A model generated the notes under the pieces. That model had not been told where the DNA came from. It saw nothing but the letters and a program-made list of their open reading frames with translations, and ran no database searches. Position numbers and translations under genes: made by a program. Positions 57,923-64,000 of a stretch of 64,000 bases of DNA are shown here, piece after piece. How positions within the stretch are numbered: the first letter of the stretch is position 1; every line of letters starts with the position of its first letter. Source of the DNA: Ruminococcaceae bacterium UBA4871. GTDB lineage: Bacteria; Bacillota; Clostridia; Oscillospirales; Acutalibacteraceae. The DNA lies in assembly GCA_002399445.1 (NCBI GenBank), contig DHDR01000019.1, positions 36,953 to 100,952 on the forward strand, given 5' to 3'.

Positions 57923-58672
57923 ATGATCAAAGTTCTTATCAGTGGCTGCAGCGGAAAAATGGGTCATGTAGTTGCACAGGAATTGGCAGCTCGCAGTGAT
58001 GCAACCGTCTCGGCAGGTGTTGATCTTCAACCCAGTGCGTGCGATTTCCCTGTGTTTTCTTCCCCTGCTGAAGTAAATGTACCGGTTGATGTTGTAATTG
58101 ATTTTTCCAGTCCTGCAGCTTTGTCTGCACTGCTTTCTTATGCAAAGAATGAGAAAAAGCCGTTGGTACTGTGCACAACGGGGTATAATGATAAACAGAT
58201 CGATGCATTGAAAGCAGCAAGCAGAGAAGTTCCTATTTTCTATTCACGCAATATGTCGCTTGGCATTAATCTGATGATTGAGCTTTGCAAAAAAGCGGCG
58301 CAGGTCTTAGGTACGGCCTTTGATGTGGAAGTGGTTGAAATGCATCATAACCAAAAAGTGGATGCGCCCAGTGGAACCGCACTGATGATTGCGGATGCAA
58401 TTTCAGATGCACGCGGTACGGAGATGCATTATACGTATGATCGGCACTCGCAGCGAAAAAAGAGAGAAACGAATGAAATCGGGATTCATTCCATTCGCGG
58501 CGGAACAATTGTGGGCGAACATGAAGTTTTATTTGCCGGACATGATGAAGTCCTTAAAGTTTCACATACTGCGCAGTCCAAAGAAGTATTTGCTACTGGT
58601 GCTGTAAATGCAGCTGTATTTCTGGCTGGAAAACCTGCTGGACTTTATGATATGTCAGATTTATTAAACTAA
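57923..58672 (+). CDS. dapB: 4-hydroxy-tetrahydrodipicolinate reductase
   Basis: DapB reduces the dapA product with NAD(P)H. The 249-residue protein has GCSGKMGHVVAQE near residue 8, the catalytic segment EMHHNQKVDAPSGTA near residue 138 and GIHSIRGGTIVGEHEV near residue 193. All catalytic residues are present. It continues the riboswitch operon. Confidence 0.96.
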   Translation: MIKVLISGCSGKMGHVVAQELAARSDATVSAGVDLQPSACDFPVFSSPAEVNVPVDVVIDFSSPAALSALLSYAKNEKKPLVLCTTGYNDKQIDALKAASREVPIFYSRNMSLGINLMIELCKKAAQVLGTAFDVEVVEMHHNQKVDAPSGTALMIADAISDARGTEMHYTYDRHSQRKKRETNEIGIHSIRGGTIVGEHEVLFAGHDEVLKVSHTAQSKEVFATGAVNAAVFLAGKPAGLYDMSDLLN

Positions 58673-58690
58673 AAGGAGTGAAATGAAAAA

Positions 58691-59152
58691 ATGGCAGCGA
58701 ATCATCTAAGAATTAATACCAATAGTGAGATTACATTGGTAACATTACAGCACTGTCCATCGGACCCTGACTTTCTCGCAAATGTATTTGTAAATATTGC
58801 GGGACTTGGGGTTAATGTAGATATGATCTCACTGTCACCAAATCATGGCTCAAATGCAACCGTTTCTTTTACCATCAATGATGAAGACTTAGGCAAAATT
58901 TTGAAGTTTACTTCTGCATTGCAGGAAAAGTCGACGATTAAAACAATTGTGAGCAGCGGAAACTGTAAAATTAATGTTTATGATGAAAATATGGTCAATA
59001 CCCCGGGAGTCGCTGCAAAAGTCTTTTCGGCAGCCTCCAGCGTAAATACCGATATTCGGATTGTCACGACTTCAGATGTGGATATTTCGCTTTTGGTTAC
59101 GGAAGCAGACTTTGAAACGACGTTAGAGGCCATACAGAAAGTAATTTTTTGA
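58691..59152 (+). CDS. Free-standing tandem ACT-domain protein (aspartate kinase regulatory-like)
   Basis: The 153-residue protein consists of two ACT-like units: about 14-85 (LANVFVNIAGLGVNVDMISL) and 90-153 (NTPGVAAKVFSAASSVNTDI then ISLLVTEADFETTLEAIQKV). They closely resemble the C-terminal regulatory region of lysine-sensitive aspartate kinases, including the NVDMI and PGVAAK segments, but no kinase domain is present and the gene has its own start. It ends the asd-dapA-dapB operon, so a lysine sensor or free kinase regulatory subunit is plausible. Confidence 0.85.
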   Translation: MAANHLRINTNSEITLVTLQHCPSDPDFLANVFVNIAGLGVNVDMISLSPNHGSNATVSFTINDEDLGKILKFTSALQEKSTIKTIVSSGNCKINVYDENMVNTPGVAAKVFSAASSVNTDIRIVTTSDVDISLLVTEADFETTLEAIQKVIF

Positions 59153-59182
59153 ACAATCAATTAGTAGTCCTTTAAACAGATG

Positions 59183-59239
59183 CACCCTATTTGTTTTAAC
59201 AAGCATTGTATCACTTGTTCAAACAAATAGGGTGTTTTT
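59183..59239 (+). terminator. Terminator of the asd-dap operon
   Basis: CACCCTATTTGTTT (59183-59196) pairs perfectly with 59221-59234, with an inner AACAAG/CTTGTT stem, and T residues follow. Confidence 0.9.
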
Positions 59240-59282
59240 ACATCCATAAAAATTATAGAATGTAGAATAAAGATCAGTACAT

Positions 59283-59711
59283 CTATTTCTTTTTTTTACA
59301 GCATTTCAGTCGATCCTTTAAATAACGAATCCTGCGTTCATGAATCCGGATTGCATTCAGTGCCCGTTCTAATGTATCCGGTTCTTCACTCTCTTCTTCT
59401 TTTGCTTTTTTATAAAAAGCCTTTATTTTTTCTAAACGACCAGTAAATTCTTCTAATTCAATCTGCAGGGGAATTTCTTCTCCAAGTGTATCGCCATACA
59501 CAGCAATCATGGTGCTTTTTGCTTCCTCGAAAGAAATAGTATCATTATCCATTAAAGCAAGCGCATGAATTGCTTTTAATAAAAGACGTTCAGCCGGTTC
59601 CCCTACCTGAAGTCCCTTCATGACTTCATCTTTTAGCTGATTTGCTTCATCCAGTTCTGCTTTTCGTTTGGATGTGTTTTCCTCTGCCATTTTAAGGACC
59701 TTCTTATCCAT
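59283..59711 (-). CDS. Coiled-coil protein paired with a glycosyltransferase, unknown function
   Basis: The 142-residue protein is highly charged and mostly helical, with likely coiled coils at about 1-45 and 85-142, and ends RLKCCKKKK. It has no membrane span, signal or known domain that I can identify. Its ATG overlaps the stop of the upstream glycosyltransferase by one base (TAATG), which implies coupled translation. I do not recognise it. Confidence 0.65.
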   Translation of the reverse strand: MDKKVLKMAEENTSKRKAELDEANQLKDEVMKGLQVGEPAERLLLKAIHALALMDNDTISFEEAKSTMIAVYGDTLGEEIPLQIELEEFTGRLEKIKAFYKKAKEEESEEPDTLERALNAIRIHERRIRYLKDRLKCCKKKK

Positions 59712-60934
59712 TAGAGATTTAAAAGAGCTTTTGCGAACTTTTCATGATTTTTTTTATCATGGAAAGAATTAAACCACAACTGACGTGCATTTGAACTCAG
59801 GCTGGCCCGTTGTGTGGTACTTGCAGCATAATGTTGGCAAAGGACTTCTGCAATCTCCTGTGGACTAGGATTGGCAGAGAACAAATAGCCAGTCCCGCTG
59901 TTAACCATTTCCGGAATGCCTCCCACTGCAGTTGCTGCAACTGGAATACCATAAGAATAAGCTTCCATGATAGAAACCGGAAGCCCTTCTGTTTGGGAAG
60001 CAGTTAAAAACAAATCCACATGATGCTGCTGATAATAGCGAACTACATCTTCGTTTGGAATTGCCCCCGGCATTTCCCATTGAATATTTTTCTTCCCATC
60101 AAGCAGACTGTGGCAAAGTGTTTTTACTTTCTCAAGAGATTCTCCGCCACCAGCATGATACCAATGAACCGGAAATTCCAACCGACTAATTGCCTGTACA
60201 AGCAGCTCGACCCGCTTGAGTGGAATCACATTGGAACAAGAAAAAAGCTGCATGGGAACATTCTGTTCTTTTGGAGGATTGAGTCCGTGATCTGGCACGC
60301 CTAAGTAATACACTTTGTAAGCTTCCTTATTATGTGTTGCAAAGTGATTTAAATAATATTTTCTACCTGTTCTTGAAATAAAACCAATTAAGTCAATATA
60401 GGAGTCCATAAAGGATTTGAACAACTGACCGCAGGGTTGACGCTCATTATAAAGATCATACCCATGAGCACGAGTGGCAATTTTCATCTCAGGATGTTTC
60501 TGCTTCTCCAGTACGAATGCCATTGTTCCGGTGCTATACCAAAAAGAATAATATACAGTATTCGAGATGTCGGAAAAGCATCCTTCTTTTTCAAGCCAGC
60601 AGCGCAAAGTTTCCGCATTGAAAAGGAAATTTCGCACTTCAGCTTTCAATTTATCTTTTGGACAGTCAGGATGACTCATATTGATTTCATCCCTATATAT
60701 TTTTTGGGATGAGTAACGAAAATAAGAAAGTAGCTTTTTCATTTTACTGGGAGTAAGATTCAAATGACTTGCAGCAATACCATATGGTGGAACATATTCT
60801 TGTTTATTTTGCCTGTCCTGAGAGTAGAGATGAATTTTGAAATACTGGTGGGTTACCGCCAGCTCTGGCAGAATAAACGGCAGTTCACCGCGTGTATATG
60901 GATAGTGATCTGTAATCACGCATAAGTTTTTCAT
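59711..60934 (-). CDS. Glycosyltransferase family 4-like (GT-B)
   Basis: The 407-residue protein has an N-terminal domain starting MKNLCVITDHYPYTRGELPF and a C-terminal donor-binding domain with TASQTEGLPVSIMEAYSYG, the EX7E motif (Glu about 313 and 321), then GIPVAATAVGGIPEMV. It transfers a sugar from an NDP donor, acceptor unknown. AAAGGCG lies 8 bases before the ATG at 60934. No polysaccharide cluster surrounds it, only a coiled-coil partner. Confidence 0.85.
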   Translation of the reverse strand: MKNLCVITDHYPYTRGELPFILPELAVTHQYFKIHLYSQDRQNKQEYVPPYGIAASHLNLTPSKMKKLLSYFRYSSQKIYRDEINMSHPDCPKDKLKAEVRNFLFNAETLRCWLEKEGCFSDISNTVYYSFWYSTGTMAFVLEKQKHPEMKIATRAHGYDLYNERQPCGQLFKSFMDSYIDLIGFISRTGRKYYLNHFATHNKEAYKVYYLGVPDHGLNPPKEQNVPMQLFSCSNVIPLKRVELLVQAISRLEFPVHWYHAGGGESLEKVKTLCHSLLDGKKNIQWEMPGAIPNEDVVRYYQQHHVDLFLTASQTEGLPVSIMEAYSYGIPVAATAVGGIPEMVNSGTGYLFSANPSPQEIAEVLCQHYAASTTQRASLSSNARQLWFNSFHDKKNHEKFAKALLNL

Positions 60935-60986
60935 AACAGTCGCCTTTCTGTACATGCAGTCGGCTTTTTACAGGAATTAATACGTA

Positions 60987-62741
60987 TTAATTTTCACGGG
61001 ATTTGACAAATTCTGCATCAGGCTTTACATAAAGTGTTTTCTGATTTACATAAATTACCATACCGGGTTTTGCACCCTGAGGTTTATTGACATAACGAAC
61101 CAGTGTATAATCCACCGGTACTTGAGCGGAGCCTTTTCCACGGCTGTGAAAAGCGGCTAAACCGGCCGCTTCTGCAATTGCTGTCTCTGTAGGATGCCTG
61201 CCATTGGTGACTAAAATCACATGTGAACCGGGAATTTTCTGTGTATGAAGCCACACATCATTTTTGCGTGCCTGTCTGAGAGTTAACTGGTCGTTCTGAC
61301 GGTTGTTTCGACCAACCAGCACCTGAAAACCATCGCTGGTCTGAAACTGAAGAGGTTTTCTAACTTGTTCCTTCTGCCTTTTCCCTTTTTTGCGCCGGAT
61401 ATAACCTTCTTCTGCTAATTCAGCACGAATTTCCTGTAAATCACGTTCTGTTTCCGCACGGGAAAGTTCCTCTGCAACAGAATCCAAATAGGCAAGTTCT
61501 TTTTCTGCGACTGCAATTTGAATCGTCAGCATTTCCTGTGCGGTATGTGCTTTTCGGTAAGCTTTATAGTATTTTTGGGCATTCTGACTTGGTGATAGAG
61601 CAGGATCCACCCGAATCGTCCGCAAAGGCTGATTCCGTTCATAAAAGTTTTCTAACTGAATGCTTTTACAACCTTTAGGAATCCTATATAAGTTTGCATT
61701 TAGCAGGTCTCCACAAATTCGCAGTTCTTCCCGCTTAGCACAATTTTTCAACTCAATGCGCTGATTGTTTATTTTCCTGCTTAAACGTTCAGAAGCAGTG
61801 GCCAAAATTCTGGACAAGTCCTGACTCTTTACGCGCATCCGCTCAATCCGATCGCGCTCTCCATAAAAAGCATCCAGAAGTTCGGAAAAACTTTTCTGGC
61901 AGATATTTTTTGCCGCTGAACCATACTGCCGAATCGGTATAAAAGAAAAATCAAGCGGTTTCACTTGTCCGACAGCCATATTAGGTGTACCGGAAACATT
62001 TTCAACCGTTTGTTTGAGTCGAGACAACACTTCCAAACAGACTTGATTTTGCTTATCTGTCATAGAATGATTAAAAACATCCTGTCCATTTCCAACTTGA
62101 AACTGTATTTCTCGGCATACAATAGGAGAAATCCCCTGCAAAGTACGCAGCAGTGCTTTTTGAAGTTCCATATCAGCCGAAATCATTTGAATCTTTTCCA
62201 GAATTTCATGAGGCTGTACCTCCAACAAACAAAGTTTATCCTGCGGTGGCGGCAAGCGATAAGCCAATCCTGGAAGTACCAAGCGTTCTGAACTCATTTC
62301 TGCATTGACACGTTTTAACGCATCGATAATTTTTCCATTTCCATCAATAAAGATAACATTACTGTACCGTCCCATAATTTCCACTGCCAGCGTTAAGCGG
62401 ACGGTATCTCCTAACTCATCAGTACCGTCAAAGTCCAACAGCAAAACACGTTCCAAACCAGGCTGACGAATTTGAACGAGACGTGCACCAATAAGGCGCT
62501 TCCGCAGGAGCATGCAAAACATTGGCGGATATTTTGGATTTTCCGGTGTGCTATTTACCAAATGAATACGAGCGCTATTTGCACGTGCAGAAAGGAGAAG
62601 CTTTTGTGTTCCCTCCCTGCTTCGTAAAAAGAGAAATAATTCATCATGATTCGGTTGATAAATTTTATCAACTCTGTTTCCCAATGCTACGATTTCTATT
62701 TCGTGTTTTAAATGTCTTAGGAAAGCACCATCGAGTGCCAT
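60987..62741 (-). CDS. rqcH: RqcH/NFACT family ribosome quality-control protein
   Basis: RqcH adds Ala tails to nascent chains on stalled 50S subunits. The 584-residue protein has NFACT-N (MALDGAFLRHLKHEIE, PPMFCMLLRKRLIGARL near 72), a long coiled-coil middle (about 280-440), and a C-terminal NFACT-R domain with KNDVWLHTQKIPGSHVIL near residue 500. The N-terminal region also accounts for the older name fibronectin-binding protein A. An RNA-binding helix-hairpin-helix unit lies near 175-250. Confidence 0.93.
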   Translation of the reverse strand: MALDGAFLRHLKHEIEIVALGNRVDKIYQPNHDELFLFLRSREGTQKLLLSARANSARIHLVNSTPENPKYPPMFCMLLRKRLIGARLVQIRQPGLERVLLLDFDGTDELGDTVRLTLAVEIMGRYSNVIFIDGNGKIIDALKRVNAEMSSERLVLPGLAYRLPPPQDKLCLLEVQPHEILEKIQMISADMELQKALLRTLQGISPIVCREIQFQVGNGQDVFNHSMTDKQNQVCLEVLSRLKQTVENVSGTPNMAVGQVKPLDFSFIPIRQYGSAAKNICQKSFSELLDAFYGERDRIERMRVKSQDLSRILATASERLSRKINNQRIELKNCAKREELRICGDLLNANLYRIPKGCKSIQLENFYERNQPLRTIRVDPALSPSQNAQKYYKAYRKAHTAQEMLTIQIAVAEKELAYLDSVAEELSRAETERDLQEIRAELAEEGYIRRKKGKRQKEQVRKPLQFQTSDGFQVLVGRNNRQNDQLTLRQARKNDVWLHTQKIPGSHVILVTNGRHPTETAIAEAAGLAAFHSRGKGSAQVPVDYTLVRYVNKPQGAKPGMVIYVNQKTLYVKPDAEFVKSREN

Positions 62742-62780
62742 GCTTTTCCTCCTTTATTAACCAATATTCCAAAGAAAAAA

Positions 62781-63545
62781 TCAAATGACATGAGCCGGAT
62801 TATGCATAGCCACACTTTTCATACAGTTCAACTGTGGAAACCTCTTTGAAATTCGGCTCATTAATGGTTGCATGACAATATCTTCTGTAGAAAAATGGCC
62901 TGCATCCACTAGTGTAAGATGTAACGTTTCCGCATCAATCAGTAAATTGTGTTTGCTTTCTCCGGTTACAAATCCTTCGCATCCTTTGTTGACAGCATTG
63001 TAAAGCAGGTCAGCCCCACCGCCGCTGCATAATCCAACCGTATGAATTTTACGCTGACCATCTGTATAGCGCAGGCCGTCGCAGCCAAGTTGCCGCTTGA
63101 CTTGCTGAGCAAATTCCAGTGGTGTCCGGTCTTGTATTAACTCGCCCATCAGTGCTTCCGGCAGGCCCGGCGCATATTCGGAAAGAACGTGTATATTTGA
63201 AAGCTGCAACCGCTCGGCAAGTACTGCATTAACACCGCCGGCGGCCATGTCCAGATTTGTATGTGCACAAATGGCGTCAATTCCATACTGTGCAAGCAAA
63301 TAAGGTGCGGAGCCTTTTTTTAACTGTTTTAGCGGGTTAAAAATAACCGGATGATGACTAATAATCAATTGTGCTTCTAGTGTTTTGGCTTCTTGAACAA
63401 CAGCAGGAGTGATATCTAATGCAAACAGTACTGTCTTTACAGGAGTATTGGGGCTACCAACCAACAACCCAGGATTGTCAAAACTCATAGCACTGCTGAA
63501 TGGAGCAAATGAATCAATAAAATTGTAAATTTCCCCTGTTATCAT
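62781..63545 (-). CDS. Nif3-like dinuclear metal centre family protein (YqfO)
   Basis: The 254-residue protein begins MITGEIYNFIDSFAPFSSAMSFDNPGLLVG and has the metal ligand pairs IISHHPVIF near residue 62 and AHTNLD near residue 97, then C-terminal GHFSTED. Nif3-family proteins bind two metals; GTP cyclohydrolase-like activity has been proposed. GAGGACT lies before the ATG at 63545, which overlaps the trmK stop by 4 bases. The trmK-Nif3 pairing is conserved in Firmicutes. Confidence 0.92.
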   Translation of the reverse strand: MITGEIYNFIDSFAPFSSAMSFDNPGLLVGSPNTPVKTVLFALDITPAVVQEAKTLEAQLIISHHPVIFNPLKQLKKGSAPYLLAQYGIDAICAHTNLDMAAGGVNAVLAERLQLSNIHVLSEYAPGLPEALMGELIQDRTPLEFAQQVKRQLGCDGLRYTDGQRKIHTVGLCSGGGADLLYNAVNKGCEGFVTGESKHNLLIDAETLHLTLVDAGHFSTEDIVMQPLMSRISKRFPQLNCMKSVAMHNPAHVI

Positions 63546-64000
63546 TTTGAGTCCTCTTTTGCAGTTAAATCTAGAATTTTTTGAATTTTCTCCAGTGCTT
63601 GATGCAGAGTTTCGATGTCTGTATCTTTTCCAGAGTGAAGCCGCCCAACCAGACAATGGCTGAGATAATTTTCCTGACGTTTCAGGTATTCTCGTTCCGC
63701 TTCATTTTTCCCGCTGAGTCCCCCCACATAGATACTGCTCACGTTAAAGCTAACTTTCTTCGGATTATATCTATACAGCATAACTGTATAAACACGGTGC
63801 TCATCAAAAATTGCTTTTTCCTGAAGTAACTCAAATCCGTGTTTTAATAATACACAGCGCAATCGTGAAGGCTTCGTCATCGGCTGTAAAATCAAATGTT
63901 TTTGCGGATTATAAAGCCAAGGCGTTTCTGTAACAATTCGGGCAATCAAATCACCGCCCATACCGGCAATAATAATATCATCCGCTTCGTCTGATTCCAC
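63542..64000 (-). CDS. trmK: tRNA (adenine-22-N1)-methyltransferase TrmK (N-terminus beyond the window)
   Basis: The visible 152 residues are the C-terminal two thirds of TrmK (YqfN type), which methylates A22 of tRNA with SAM. ADDIIIAGMGGDLI and LILQPMTKPSRLR are family motifs, and the C-terminus is a coiled coil ending LTAKEDSK. The Met at the window edge is probably internal because the SAM-binding start of the family is missing. It overlaps the Nif3-like gene by 4 bases. Confidence 0.9.
   Translation of the reverse strand: MESDEADDIIIAGMGGDLIARIVTETPWLYNPQKHLILQPMTKPSRLRCVLLKHGFELLQEKAIFDEHRVYTVMLYRYNPKKVSFNVSSIYVGGLSGKNEAEREYLKRQENYLSHCLVGRLHSGKDTDIETLHQALEKIQKILDLTAKEDSK

Overview
This window is a gene-dense chromosomal segment of an endospore-forming member of the Clostridia, most likely an Oscillospiraceae/Ruminococcaceae-type Firmicute. 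The inference rests on four things: Gram-positive housekeeping gene order (yicC-remA-gmk-rpoZ-priA-def-fmt-rsmB-rlmN-prpC-prkC-rsgA-thiN-spoVM; rbgA-rnhB; tig-clpP-clpX-lon-engB; trmK-Nif3), strong AGGAGG ribosome binding sites, several sporulation genes (spoVM, sipL-like, spoIVA, a SpoIVFB-like protease, cwlD, spoIIM), and the clostridial SCIFF peptide with its radical SAM maturase. By eye the DNA is moderately AT-rich. No insertion sequence, prophage, rRNA operon or CRISPR array is visible.

Layout: 0-4 kb carries a short P-loop protein, yceD-rpmF, der and plsY, facing rpmB across back-to-back terminators. 4.3-18.3 kb is a long operon-like run on the plus strand: RNA decay and polymerase genes, priA, initiator-Met processing (def, fmt), rRNA methyltransferases (rsmB, rlmN), the PrpC/PrkC phosphatase-kinase pair, rsgA, thiN and a 31-residue SpoVM. 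18.4-21.5 kb holds a SipL-like DUF3794-LysM protein and SpoIVA, so three proteins of the coat-basement machinery lie in sequence. 21.7-24 kb is an NfnAB-type electron-bifurcating transhydrogenase. 24-30.4 kb has an M50 protease pair, rplS with a structured leader, lepB, rbgA, rnhB, yraN, thrC and a phosphoesterase. 30.5-40.4 kb covers the chaperone/protease group (tig, clpP, clpX, lon), engB, lysA, a TrpR-like regulator, a methyltransferase and hslO.

40.5-40.9 kb is a five-tRNA cluster (Val, Asp, Phe, Gly, Cys). It is followed by a Mug-like glycosylase, a MATE transporter, cwlD and radA. 45.2-50.2 kb is the least ordinary stretch. It has a Cys-rich miniprotein, a DUF6873-like protein preceded by phased AT repeats, a tyrosine recombinase whose promoter carries a perfect 32-bp palindrome (its 14-base half recurs just past the stop codon), then on the minus strand a DUF624 membrane protein and spoIIM-xerD. 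50.5-55.5 kb (minus strand) holds queA-tgt-yajC, a TIGR04086-like membrane protein, the SCIFF precursor scfA (48 aa, seven Cys) and its maturase scfB. 55.6-59.2 kb is a lysine-riboswitch operon asd-dapA-dapB plus a free ACT-domain protein resembling the regulatory tail of aspartate kinase. The right end (minus strand) carries a coiled-coil protein with a glycosyltransferase, rqcH, a Nif3-family protein and a trmK cut by the window edge.

Most genes are confidently recognised. The parts most worth a second look are the SCIFF locus, the palindrome-controlled recombinase, the SpoVM-SipL-SpoIVA cluster, the reduced SpoIVFA-position partner of the M50 protease, and the free ACT protein. All calls come from reading the sequence; no database search was run.
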